64,000 nt of DNA, taken from Limnoperna fortunei (Eukaryota > Mollusca > Bivalvia > Mytilida > Modiolidae). A model generated the notes under the pieces. That model did not search any database and was not told where the DNA came from. It was given only the letters and a program-made list of their open reading frames with translations. Positions 16,201 through 30,800 of the stretch are shown here, piece after piece. The DNA lies in NCBI GenBank assembly GCA_944474755.1, contig OX104113.1:57370074-57434073 (forward strand), in the 5' to 3' direction. The first letter of the stretch is position 1. The number at the start of each line of letters is the position of its first letter. A program made the translations under genes and the position numbers.

Positions 16201-19200
16201 AAATTGTACACAAACTAAATAAATAAACAGTCAATAAACTGTACAAAACAAAATTAAAAAAAAACAGTCAATAAACTGTACAAAACTAAATAAAGAACCA
16301 GTCAATAAATTGTACACAAACTCAAAAAAGAACCAGTCAATAAACTGTACAAAACTGAATAAAGAACCAGTCAATAAACTGAACAAACTCAATAAAGAAC
16401 CAGTCAATAATCTGTACACAAACTCAATAAAGAACAAGTCAATAAACTGTACAAAACTGAATAAAGAAGCAGTCAATAAACTGTACAAAACTCAAAAAAG
16501 AACCAGTCAATAAACTGTACAAAACTCAATAAAGAACCAGTCAATAAACTGTACAAAATTGAATAAAGAACCAGTCAATAAACTGTACAAAATTAAATAA
16601 AGAACCAGTCAATAAACATTACAAAACTCAATAAAGAAACAGTCAATAAACTGTACAAAACTCAATAAAGAACCAGTCAATAAATTGTACACAAACTCAA
16701 TGAAGAAACAGTCAATAAACTGTACAAAATTCAATAAAGAAACAGTCAATAAACTGTACAAAACTCAATAAAGAACCAGTCAATAAACTGTACAAAACTC
16801 AATAAAGAACCAGTCAATAAACTGTACAAAACTCAATAAAGAACCAGTCAATAAACTGTACAAAACTCAATAAAGAAACAGTCAATAAACTGTACAAGAC
16901 TCAATAAAGAAACAGTCAACAAACTGAACAAATCTAAATAAAGAAACAGTCAATAAACTGTACAAAACTCAATAAAGAACCAGTCAATAAACTGTACAAA
17001 ACTCAATAAAGAAACAGTCAAAAAACTGTACAAAACTAAATAAAGAAACAGTCAATAAACTGTACAAAACTCAATAAAGAACCAGTCAATAAACTCTACA
17101 AAATTCAATAAAGTAACAGTCAATAAACTGTACAAAACTAAATAAAGAACCAGTCAATAAACTGTACAAAACTGAACAAAGAACCAGTCAATAAACTGTA
17201 CAAAACTGAACAAAGAAACAGTCAATAAACTCTACAAAACTAAATAAAGAAACAGTCAATAAACTGTTCAAAACTGAATAAACAAACAGTCAATAAACGG
17301 TACAAAGCTCAATAAAGAACCAGTCAATAAACTGTACAAAACTCAAAAAAGAAACAGTCAATAAACTGTACAAAACTCAATAAAGAACCAGTCAATAAAC
17401 TGTACAAAACTAAATAAAGAAACAGTCAATAAACTGTACAAAACTAAATAAAGAAACAGTCAATAAACTGTACAAAACTAAATAAAGAACCAGTCAATAA
17501 ATTGTACACAAACTAAATAAATAAACAGTCAATAAACTGTACAAAACAAAATTAAAAAAACAGTCAATAAACTGTACAAAACTAAATAAAGAACCAGTCA
17601 ATAAATTGTACACAAACTCAATAAAGAACCAGTCAATAAACTGTACAAAACTGAATAAAGAACCAGTCAATAAACTGAACAAAACTTAATAAAGAACCAG
17701 TCAATAATCTGTACACAAACTCAATAAAGAACAAGTCAATAAACTCTACAAAACTGAATAAAGTACCAGTCAATAAACTGTACAAAACTCAAAAAAGAAC
17801 CAGTCAATAAACTGTACAAAACTCAATAAAGAACCAGTCAATAAACTGTACAAAATTGAATAAAGAACCAGTCAATAAACTGTACGAAACTAAATAAAGA
17901 ACCAGTCAATAAACATTACAAAACTGAATAAAGAACCGGTCAATTAACTGTACAAAACTGTATAAAGAACCAGTCAATAAACTGTACAAAACTAAATAAA
18001 GAAACAGTCAATAAACTGTACAAAACTAAATAAAGAAACAGTCAATAAACTGTACAAAACTCAATAAAGAAACAGTCAATAAACTGTACAAAACTCAATA
18101 AAGAACCAGTCAATAAATTGTACACAAACTCAATGAAGAAACAGTCAATAAACTGTACAAAATTCAATAAAGAAACAGTCAATAAACTGTACAAAACTGA
18201 ATAAAGGACCAGTCAATAAACTGTACAAAACTCAATAAAGAACCAGTCAATAAACTGTACAAAACTCAATAAAGAAACAGTCAATAAACTGTACAAGACT
18301 CAATAAAGAAACAGTCAACAAACTGAACAAATCTAAATAAAGAAACAGTCAATAAACTGTACAAAACTCAATAAAGAACCAGTCAATAAACTGTACAAAA
18401 CTCAATAAAGAACCAGTCAATAAACTGTACAAAACTCAATAAAGAAACAGTAAAAAAAACTGTACAAAACTAAATAAAGAACCAGTCAATAAACTGTACA
18501 AAACTAAATAAAGAACCAGTCAATAAACTACAAAACTCAATAAAGAACCAGTCAATAAACTGTACAAACTTCAATAAAGTAACAGTTAATAAACTGTACA
18601 AAACTAAATAAAGAACCAGTCAATAAACTGTACAAAACTGAACAAAGAACCAGTCAATAAACTGTACAAAACTGAACAAAGAAACAGTCAATAAACTGTA
18701 CAAAACTAAATAAAGAAACAGTCAATAAACTGTTCAAAACTGAATAAAGAAACAGTCAATAAACTGTACAAAACTAAATAAAGAAATAGTCAATAAACTG
18801 TACAAAACTAAATAAAGAACCAGTCAATAAATTGTACACCAACTAAATAAAGAAACAGTCAATAAACTGTACAAAACTGAATAAAGAACCAGTCAATAAA
18901 CTGTACAAAACTCAATAAAGAATTAGTCAATAAACTGTACAAAACTCAATAAAGAACCAGTCATTAAACTGTACAAAACTCAATAAAGAACCAGTCAATA
19001 AACTGTACAAAACTCAATAAAGAACCAGTCAATAAACTGTACAAAACTAAATAAAGAAACAGTCAATAAACTGTACAAAACTAAATAAAGAAACAGTCAA
19101 AAAACTGTACAAAACTAAATAAAGAACCAGTCAATAAATTGTACACAAACTAAATAAATAAACAGTCAATAAACTGTACAAAACAAAATTAAAAAAAACA

Positions 19201-22200
19201 GTCAATAAACTGTACAAAACTAAATAAAGAACCAGTCAATAAATTGTACACAAACTCAATAAAGAACCAGTCAATAAACTGTACAAAACTGAATAAAGAA
19301 CCAGTCAATAAACTGAACAAAACTCAATAAAGAACCAGTCAATAATCTGTACACAAACTCAATAAAGAACAAGTCAATAAACTGTACAAAACTGAATAAG
19401 GAACCAGTCAATAAACTGTACAAAACTCAAAAAAGAACCAGTGAATTAACTGTACAAAACTCAATAAAGAACCAGTCAATAAACTGTACAAAATTGAATA
19501 AAGAACCAGTCAATAAACTGTACAAAACTAAATAAAGAACCAGTCAATAAACATTACTAAACTCAATAAAGAAACAGTCAATAAACTGTACAAAACTCAA
19601 TAAAGAACCAGTCAATAAATTGTACACAAACTCAATGAAGAAACAGTCAATAAACTGTACAAAATTCAATAAAGAACCAGTCAATAAACTGTACAAAACT
19701 CAATAAAGAACCAGTCAATAAACTGTAAAAAACTGAATAAAGAACCAGTCAATAAACTGAACAAAACTCAATAAAGAACCAGTCAATAATATGTACACAA
19801 ACTCAATAAAGAACAAGTCAATAAACTGTACAAAACTGAATAAAGAACCAGTCAATAAACTGTACAAAACTATATAGAAGAAACAGTCAATAAACTGTAC
19901 AAAACTCAATAAAGAAACAGTCAATAAACTGTACAAGACTCAATAAAGAAACAGTCAACAAACTGAACAAATCTAAATAAAGAAACAGTCAATAAACTGT
20001 ACAAAACTCAATAAAGAACCAGTCAATAAACTGTACAAAACTCAATAAAGAAACAGTCAAAAAACAGTACAAAACTAAATAAAGAAACAGTCAATAAACT
20101 GTACAAAACTAAATAAAGAACCAGTCAATAAACTCTACAAAACTCAATAAAGAACCAGTCAATAAACTGTACAAAATTCAATAAAGTAACAGTCAATAAA
20201 CTGTACAAAACTAAATAAAGAACCAGTCAATAAACTGTACAAAACTGAACAAAGAACCAATCAATAAACTGTACAAAACTGAACAAAGAAACAGTCAATA
20301 AACTGTACAAAACTAAATAAAGAAACAGTCAATAAACTGTTCAAAACTGAATAAAGAAACAGTCAATAAACTGTACAAAACTAAATAAAGAAACAGTCAA
20401 TAAACTGTACAAAACTGAATAAAGAACCAGTCAATAAACTGTACAAAACTCAATAAAGAATTAGTCAATAAACTGTACAAAACTCAATAAAGAACCAGTC
20501 ATTAAACTGTACAAAACTCAATAAAGAACCAGTCAATAAACTGTACAAAACTCAATAAAGAACCAGTCAATAAACTGTACAAAACTAAATAAAGAAACAG
20601 TCAATAAACTGTACAAAACTAAATAAAGAAACAGTCAATAAACTGTACAAAACTAAATAAAGAACCAGTCAATAAATTGTACACAAACTAAATAAATAAA
20701 CAGTCAATAAACTGTACAAAACAAAATATAAAAAAACAGTCAATAAACTGTACAAAACTAAATAAAGAACCAGTCAATAAATTGTACACAAACTCAATAA
20801 AGAACCAGTCAATAAACTGTACAAAACTGAATAAAGAACCAGTCAATAAACTGAACAAAACTCAATAAAGAACCAGTCAATAATCTGTACACAAACTCAA
20901 TAAAGAATAAGTCAATAAACTGTACAAAACTGAATAAAGAACCAGTCAATAAACTGTACAAAACTCAAAAAAGAACCAGTCAATAAATTGTACAAAACTC
21001 AATAAAGAACCAGTCAATAAACTGTACAAAATTGAATAAAGAACCAGTCAATAAACTGTACAAAACTAAATAAAGAACCAGTCAATAAACATTACTAAAC
21101 TCAATAAAGAAACAGTCAATAAACTGTACAAAACTCAATAAAGAACCAGTCAATAAATTGTACACAAACTCAATGAAGAAACAGTCAATAAACTGTACAA
21201 AATTCAATAAAGAAACAGTCAATAAACTGTACAAAACTCAATAAAGAACCAGTCAATAAACTGTACAAAACTAAATAAAGAACCAGTCAATAAATTGTAC
21301 ACAAACTAAATAAATAAACAGTCAATAAACTGTACAAAACAAAATTAAAAAAAACAGTCAATAAACTGTACAAAACTAAATAAAGAACCAGTCAATAAAT
21401 TGTACACAAACTCAATAAAGAACCAGTCAATAAACTGTACAAAACTGAATAAAGAACCAGTCAATAAACTGAACAAAACTCAACAAAGAACCAGTCAATA
21501 ATCTGTACACAAACTCAATAAAGAACAAGTCAATAAACTGTACAAAACTGAATAAAGAACCAGTCAATAAACTGTACAAAAACTCAAAAAAGAACCAGTC
21601 AATAAACTGTACAAAACTCAATAAAGAACCAGTCAATAAACTGTACAAAATTGAATAAAGAACCAGTCAATAAACTGTACAAAACTAAATAAAGAACCAG
21701 TCAATAAACATTACTAAACTCAATAAAGAAACAGTCAATAAACTGTACAAAACTCAATAAAGAACCAGTCAATAAATTGTACACAAACTCAATAAAGAAA
21801 CAGTCAATAAACTGTACAAAATTCAATAAAGAAACAGTCAATAAAGAGTACAAAACTCAATAAAGAACCAGTCAATAAACTGTACAAAACTGAATAAAGA
21901 ACCAGTCAATAAACTGAACAAAACTCAATAAAGAACCAGTCAATAATATGTACACAAACTCAATAAAGAACAAGTCAATAAACTGTACAAAACTGAATAA
22001 AGAACCAGTCAATAAACTGTACAAAACTAAATAAAGAAACAGTCAATAAACTGTACAAAACTAAATAAAGAAACAGTCAATAAACTGTGCAAAACTAAAT
22101 AAGGAACCAGTCAATAAATTGTACACAAACTAAATAAATAAACAGTCAATAAACTGTACAAAACAAAATAAAAAAAAACAGTCAATAAACTGTATAAAAC

Positions 22201-24535
22201 TAAATAAAGAACCAGTCAATAAATTGTACACAAACTCAATAAAGAACCAGTCAATAAACTGTTCAAAACTGAATAAAGAACCAGTCAATAAACTGTACAA
22301 AACTCAAAAAAGAACCAGTCAATAAACTGTACAAAACTCAATAAAGAACCAGTCAATAAACTGTACAAAATTGAATAAAGAACCAGTCAATAAACTGTAC
22401 AAAACTAAATAAAGAACCAGTCAATAAACATTACAAAACTCAATAAAGAAACAGTCAATAAACTGTACAAAACTCAATAAAGAACCAGTCAATAAATTGT
22501 ACACAAACTCAATGAAGAAACAGTCAATAAACTGTACAAAATTCAATAAAGAAACAGTCAATAAACTGTACAAAACTCAATAAAGAACCAGTCAATAAAC
22601 TGTACAAAACTGAATAAACAACCAGTCAATAAACTGAACAAAACTCAATAAAGAACCAGTCAATAATCTGTACACAAACTCAATAAAGACCAAGTCAATA
22701 AACTGTACCAAACTGAATAAAGAACCAGTCAATAAACTGTACAAAACTCAATAAAGAACCAGTCAATAAACTGTACAAAACTCAATAAATAACCAGTCAA
22801 TAAACTGTACAAAATTGAATAAAGAACCAGTCAATAAACTGTACAAAACTAAATAAAGAACCAGTCAATAAACATTACAAAATTGAATAAAGAACCGGTC
22901 AATTAACTGTACAAAACTCAATAAAGAACCAGTCAATAAACTGTACAAAACTAAATAAAGAAACAGTCAATAAACTGTACAAAACTAAATAAAGAAACAG
23001 TCAATAAACTGTACAAAACTCAATAAAGAAACAGTCAATAAACTGTACAAAACTAAATAAAGAAACAGTCAATAAACTGTACAAAACTCAATAAAGAATC
23101 AGTCAATAAACTGTACAAAACTCAATAAAGAAACAGTCAATAAACTGTACAAAACTAAATAAAGAACCAGTCAATAAACTCTACAAAACTCAATAAAGAA
23201 CCAGTCAATAAACTGTACAAAACTCAATAAAGAGCCAGTCAATAAACTGTACAAAGCTCAATAAAGAACCAGTCAATAAACTGTACAAAACTAAATAAAG
23301 AAACAGTCAATAAACTGTACAAAACTAAATAAAGAAACAGTCAATCAACTGTAAAAAACTAAATAAAGAAACAGTCAATAAACTGTACAAAACTGAATAA
23401 AAAAATAGTCAATAAACATTACAAAACGGAATGAAGAACCAGTCAATAAACTGTACAAAACTCAATAAAGAACCAGTCAATAAACTGAACAAAACTCAAT
23501 AAAGAACCAGTCAATAAATTGTACATAAACTCAATAAAGAAACAGTCAATAAACTGTACAAAAACCAATAAAGAACCATTCAATAACCGGTACAAAACTC
23601 AATAAAGAACCAGTCAATAAACTGTACAAAACTAAATAAAAAAACAGTCAATAAACTGTACAAAACTAAATAAAGAACCATTCAATAAATTGTACACAAA
23701 CTAAATAAAGAAACAGTCAATAAACTGTACAAAACTGAATAAAGAACCAGTCAATAAACTGTACAAAACTCAATAAAGAACCAGTCAATAAACTGTACAA
23801 AACTGAATAAAGAACCAGTAAATAAACTGTACAAAACTAAATAAAGAAACAGTCAATAAACTGTACAAAACTCAATAAAGAACCAGTCAATAAACTGTAC
23901 AAAACTCAATAAAGAAACAGTCAATAAACTGTACAAAACCCAATAAAGAACCAGTCAATAAACGGTACAAAACTCAATAAAGAACCAGTCAATAAACTGT
24001 ATAAAACTGAATAAGGAACCAGTAAATAAACTGTACAAAACTAAATAAAGAAACAGTCAATAAACTGTACAAAACTCAATAAAGAACCAGTCAATAAACT
24101 GAAAAAAACTCAATAAAGAACCAGTCAATAAATTGTACATAAACTAAATAAAGAAACAGTCAATAAATTGTACAAAACTAAACAAAGAACCAGTCAATAA
24201 ATTGTACACAAACTAAATAAAGAACCAGTCAATAAACTTTACAAAACTCAATAAAGAACCAGTCAATAAACTGCACAAAACTAAATCAAGAAACAGTCAA
24301 TAAACTGTACAAAACTAAATAAAGAAACAGTCAATAAACTGTACAAAACTCAATAAAGAACCAGTCAAAAAACATTACAAAACTGAATAAAGAACCAGTC
24401 AATAAACTGTACAAAACTCAATAAAGAACCAGTCATTAAACTGTACAAACTCAATGAAGAACCAGTCATTAAATTGTACACAAACTCAATAAAGAACCAG
24501 TCAATAAACTGTACAAAACTCAATAAAGAACCAGT

Positions 24536-27500
24536 GGTTCTTTTTTCAGTTTTGTACAGTTTATTGACTGTTTCTTTATTTAGTTTTGTACAGTTTATTG
24601 ACTGTTTCTTTATTTAGTTTCTGTACAATTTATTGACTGGTTCTTTATTTAGTTTTGTACAGTTTATTGACTGGTTCTTTATTGAGTTTTGTACAGTTTA
24701 TTGACTGGATCTATATTGAGTTTGTGTACAATTTATTGACTGTTTCTTTATTGAGTTTTGTACAGTTTATTGACTGGTTCTTTATTCAGTTTTGTAATGT
24801 TTATTGACTGGTTCTTTATTGAGTTTTGTACAGTTTATTGACTGTTTCTTTATTTAGTTTATTACAGTTTTTTGACTGTTTCTTTATTTAGTTTTGTACA
24901 GTTTATTGACTGTTTCTTGATTTAGTTTTGTACAGTTTATTGACTGGTTCTTTATTGAGTTTTGTAAAGTTTATTGACTGGTTCTTTATTTAGTTTGTGT
25001 ACAATTTATTGACTGGTTCTTTGTTTAGTTTTGTACAATTTATTGACTGTTTCTTTATTTAGTTTTGTACAGTTTATTGACTGGTTTTTTAGTTAGTTTT
25101 GTACAGTTTATTGAGTGTTTCTTTATTTAGTTTTGTACAGTTTATTGACTGGTTCTTTATTTAGTTTTGTACAGTTTATTGACTGGTTCTTTATTGAGTT
25201 TTGTACAGTTTATTGACTGGTTCTTTGTTCAGTTTTGTACAGTTTATTGACTGGTTCTTTATTGAGTTTTGTACAGTTTATTGACTGGTTCTTTATTGAG
25301 TTTTGTATAGTTTATTGACTGGTTCTTTATTGACTGATTCTTTATTTAGTTTTGTACAGTTTATTGACTGTTTCTTTATTGCGTTTTGTACAGTTTATTG
25401 ACTGGTTCTTTGTTCAGTTTTGTACAGTTTATTGACTGGTTCTTTATTGAGTTTTGTACAGTTTATTGACTGTTTCTTTATTTAGTTTTGTACAGTTCAT
25501 TGACTGTTTCTTTATTCAGTTTTGTACAGTTTATTGACTGGTTCTTTTTTGAGTTTTGTACAGTTTTTTGACTGGTTTTTTATTCAGTTTTGTAATGTTT
25601 ATTGACTGGTTTTTTATTCAGTTTTGTACAGTTTATTGACTGGTTCTTTATTCAGTTTTGTAATGTTTATTGAGTGGTTCTTTATTGAGTTTTGTACACT
25701 GGTTCTTTGTTCAGTTTTGTACAGTTATTGACTTGTTCTTTGAGTTTTGTACAGTTTATTCACTGGTTCTTTATTCAGTTTTGTACAGTTTATTGACTGT
25801 TTCTTTATTGAGTTTTGTACAGTTTATTGACTGCTTCTTTATTGAGTTTGTGTACAATTTATTGACTGGTTCTTTATTGAGTTTTGTACAGTTTATTGAC
25901 TGGTTCTTTATTCAGTTTTGTAATGTCTTTTTACTGGTTCTTTATTGAGTTTTGTACAGTTTATTGACTGTTTCTTTATTTAGTTTATTACAGTTTATTG
26001 ACTGTTTCTTTATTTAGTTTTGTACAGTTTATTGACTGTTTCTTTATTTAGTTTTGTACAGTTTATTGACTGGTTCTTTATTGAGTTTTGTACAGTTTAT
26101 TGACTGGTTCTTTATTTAGTTTGTGTACAATTTATTGACTGGTTCTTTGTTTAGTTTTGTACAATTTATTGACTGTTTCTTTATTTAGTTTTGTACAGTT
26201 TATTGAGTGTTTCTTTATTTAGTTTTCTACAGTTTATTGACTGGTTCTTTATTTAGTTTTATACAGTTTATTGACTGTTTCTTTATTCAGTTTTGTACAG
26301 TTTATTGACTGTTTCTTTATTCAGTTTTGTACAGTTTATTGACTGTTTCTTTATTTAGTTTTGTACAGTTTAGTGACTGTTTCTTTATTTAGTTTTGTAC
26401 AGTTTATTGACTGTTTCTTTATTTAGTTTTGAACAGTTTATTGACTGTTTCTTTATTTAGTTTGTGTACAATTTATTGACTGGTTCTTTATTTAGTTTTG
26501 TACAGTTTATTGACTGGTTCTTTATTTAGTTTTGTACAGTTTATTGACTGGTTCTTCATTGAGTTTTGTACAGTTTATTGACTGGTTCTTTGTTCAGTTT
26601 TGTACAGTTTATTGACTGGTTCTTTATTGAGTTTTGTACAGTTTATTGACTGGTTCTTTATTGAGTTTTGTATAGTTTATTGACTGGTTCTTTATTGACT
26701 GTTTCTTTATTTAGTTTTGTACAGTTTATTGACTGGTTCTTTATTGAGTTTTGTACAGTTTATTGACTGTTTCTTTATTCAGTTTTGTACAGTTTATTGA
26801 CTGGTTCTTTATTTAGTTTTGTACAGTTTATTGACTGTTTCTTTATTGAGTTTTGTACAGTTTATTGACTGCTTATTTATTTAGTTTTGTGCAGTTTATT
26901 GACTGGTTCTTTATTGAGTTTTGTACAGTTTATTGACTGGTTATTTATTCAGTTTTGTACAGTTTATTAACTGGTTCTTTGTTCAGTTTTGTACAGTTTA
27001 TTGACCGGTTCTTTATTGAGTTTTGTACAGTTTATTGACTGGTTCTTTATTTAGTTTTGTACAGTTTATTGACTGTTTCTTTATTCAGTTTTGTAATGTT
27101 TCTTGACTGGTTCTTTATTGAGATTTGTCCAATTTATTGACTGGTTCTTTATTCAGTTTTGTAATGTTCATTGACTGGTTCTTTATTGAGTTTTGTACAG
27201 TTTATTCACTGGTTCTTTGTTCAGTTTTGTACAGTTTATTGACTGTTTCTTTATTCAGCTTTGTACAGTTTATTGACCGTTTCTTTATTGAGTTTTGTAC
27301 AATTTATTGACTGGTTCTTTGTTCAGTTTTGTACAGTTTATTGACTGGTTCGTTATTGAGTTTCGTACAGTTTATTGACTGTTTCTTTATTGAGTTTTGT
27401 ACAGTTTATTGACTGGTTCTTTATTGAGTTTTGCACAGTTTATTGGCTATTTCTTTATACAGTTTTGTAATGTTTATTGACCGGTTCTTTATTGAGATTT

Positions 27501-27557
27501 GTCCAATTTATTGACTGGTTCTTTATTCAGTTTTGTAATGTTTATTGACTGGTTCTT
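24536..27557 (-). repeat. Inverted block of the 34-bp satellite
   Basis: Monomers switch from the A-rich to the T-rich orientation at about 24,535 (GAACCAGTGGTTC, itself nearly a palindrome) and switch back at about 27,557 (GGTTCTTCAAAGATACAG). The first part is a near mirror of the array to its left. For example the chain of variants at 24,150-24,250 reappears reverse-complemented at about 24,940-25,040, and the CATTACAAAACTG variant at 24,370 appears reversed near 24,790. The symmetry centre is therefore near 24.59 kb. Confidence 0.85.
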
Positions 27558-27899
27558 CAAAGATACAGTCAATAAACTGTACAAAACTGAAAAAAGAACC
27601 AGGCAATAAACTGTACAAAACTCAATAAAGAACCAGTCAATAAACTGTACAAAACTGAATAAAGAACCAGTCAATAAACTGAACAAAACTGAATAAAGAA
27701 CCAGTCAATAAACTGTACAAAACTGAATAAAGAACCAGTCAATAAACTGAACAAAACTGAATAAAGAACCAGTGAATAAACTGTACAAAACTGAATAAAG
27801 AACCTGTCAATAAACTGTACAAAACTAAATAAAGAAACAGTCAATAAACTGTACAAAACTCAATAAAGAACCAGTCAATAAACTGTACAAAACTGAACA

Positions 27900-30800
27900 A
27901 AGAACCAGTCAATAAACTGTACAAAACGCAATAAAGAAACAGTCAATAAACTGTACAAAACTGAATAAAGAACCAGTCAATAAATTGAACAAAACTCAAT
28001 AAAGAACCAGTCAATAAATTGTACACAAACTCAATTAAGATACAGTCAATAAACTGTACAAAACTGAACAAAGAACCAGTCAATAAACTGTACAAAACGC
28101 AATAAAGAAACAGTCAATAAACTGTACAAAACTGAATAAAGAACCAGTCAATAAATTGAACAAAACTCAATAAAGAACCAGTCAATAAATTGTACACAAA
28201 CTCAATAAAGACACAGTCAATAAACTGTACAAAACTGAAAAAAGAACCAGGCAATAAACTGTACAAAACTCAATATAGAACCAGTCAATAAACTGTACAA
28301 ACCTGAATAAAGAACCAGTCAATAAATATACAAAACTGAATAAAGAACCAGACAATAAAGTGTACAAAACTAAATAAAGAACCAGTCAATAAAATGTACA
28401 AAACTCAAAAAAGATCCAGTGAATTAACTGTACAAAACTGAATAAAGAACCAGTCAATAAACTGTACAAAACTCAATAAAGAACCTGTCAATAAACATTA
28501 CAAAACTGAATAAAGAACCATTCAATAAATTGTACAAATCTCAATAAAGAACCAGTCAATAAACATTACAAAACTGAATAAAGAAACAGCCAATAAACTG
28601 TACAAAACTCAATAAAGAAAAGGTCAATAAACTGTACAAAACTCAATAAAAAAAGAGTCAATAAACTGTACGAAACTCAATAAAGAACCAGTCAATAAAC
28701 TGTACAAAACTGAACAAAGAACCAGTCAATAAACTGTACAAAACTCAATAAAGAAACGGTCTTTAAACTGTACGAAATTGAATAAAGAAACAGTCAATAA
28801 ACTGTACAAAACTGAATAAAGAAACAGTCAATAAACTGTACAAAACTAAATAAAGAACCAGTCAATAAACTGTACAAAACTCAATAAAGAACCAGTCAAT
28901 AAACTGTACAAATCTGCACAAAAAACCAGACAATAAACTGTACAAAACTGAATAAAGAACCAGTCAATAAACTGTACAAAACTGAATAAAGAACCAGTCA
29001 ATAAACTGTACAAAACTAAATAAAGAAACAGTCAATAAACTGTACAAAACTCAATAAAGAACCAGTCAATAAACTGTACAAAACTGAACAAAGAACCAGT
29101 CAATAAACTGTACAAAACGCAATAAAGAAACAGTCAATAAACTGTACAAGACTGAATAAAGAACCAGTCAATAAACTGAACAAAATTCAATAAAGAACAA
29201 GTCAATAAATTGTACACAAACTCAATAAATAAACAGTCAATAAAATGTACAAAACTAAAAAAAGAACCAGGCAATAAACTGTACAAAACTCAATAAAGAA
29301 CCAGTCAATAAACTGTACAAACCTGAATAAAGAACCAGTCAATAAACTGTACAAACCTGAATAAAGAACCAGTCAATAAACATCCAAAACTGAATAAAGA
29401 ACCAGTCAATAAACTGTACAAAACTGAATAAAGAACCAGTCAATAAACTGAACAAAACTGAATAAAGAACCAGTGAATAAACTGTACAAAACTGAATAAA
29501 GAACCAGTCAATAAACTGTACAAAACTAAATGAAGAAACAGTCAATAAACTGTGCAAAACTCAATAAAGAACCAGTCAATAAACTGTACAAAACTGAACA
29601 AAGAACCAGTCAATAAACTGTACAAAACGCAATAAAGAAACAGTCAATAAACTGTACAAAACTGAATAAAGAACCAGTCAATAAACTGAACAAAACTCAA
29701 TAAAGAACCAGTCAATAAATTGTACACAAACTCAATAAAGATACAGTCAATAAACTGTACAAAACTGAAAAAAGAACCAGGCAATAAACTGTACAAAACT
29801 CAATAAAGAACCAGTCAATAAACTGTACAAACCTGAATAAAGAACCAGTCAATAAACATACAAAACTGAATAAAGAACCAGTCAATAAACTGTACAAAAC
29901 TAAATAAAGAACCAGTCAATAATATGTACAAAACTCAAAAAAGAACCAGTCAATAAACTGTACAAAACTGAATAAAGAACCAGTCAATAAACTGTACAAA
30001 ACTCAATAAAGAACCAGTCAATAAACATTACAAAACTCAATAAAGAACCAGTCAATAAATTGTACAAATCTCAATAAAGAACCAGTCAATAAACATTACA
30101 AAATTGAATAAAGAAACAGCCAATAAACTGTACAAAACTCAATAAAGAACCAGTCAATAAACTGTACAAAATTCAATAAAGAAAGAGTCAATAAACTGTA
30201 CGAAAATCAATAAAGAACCAGTCAATAAACTGTACAAAACTGAACAAAGAACCAGTCAATAAACTGTACAAAACTCAATAAACAAACGGTCAATAAACTG
30301 TACGAAACTGAATAAAGAAACAGTCAATAAACTGTACAAAACTGAATAAAGAAACAGTCAATAAACTGTACAAAACTAAATAAAGAACCAGTCAATAAAC
30401 TGTACAAAACTCAATAAAGAACCAGTCAATAAACTGTACAAAACTGCACAAAGAACCAGTCAATAAACTGTACAAAACTGAATAAAGAACCAGTCAATAA
30501 ACTGTACAAAACTGAATAAAGAACCAGTCAATAAACTGTACAAAACTAAATAAAGAAACAGTCAATAAACTGTACAAAACTCAATAAAGAACCAGTCAAT
30601 AAACTGTACAAAACTGAACAAAGAACCAGTCAATAAACTGTACAAAACGCAATAAAGAAACAGTCAATAAACTGTACAAGACTGAATAAAGAACCAGTCA
30701 ATAAACTGAACAAAATTCAATAAAGAACAAGTCAATAAATTGTACACAAACTCAATAAACAAACAGTCAATAAAATGTACCAAACTAAAAAAAGAACCAG

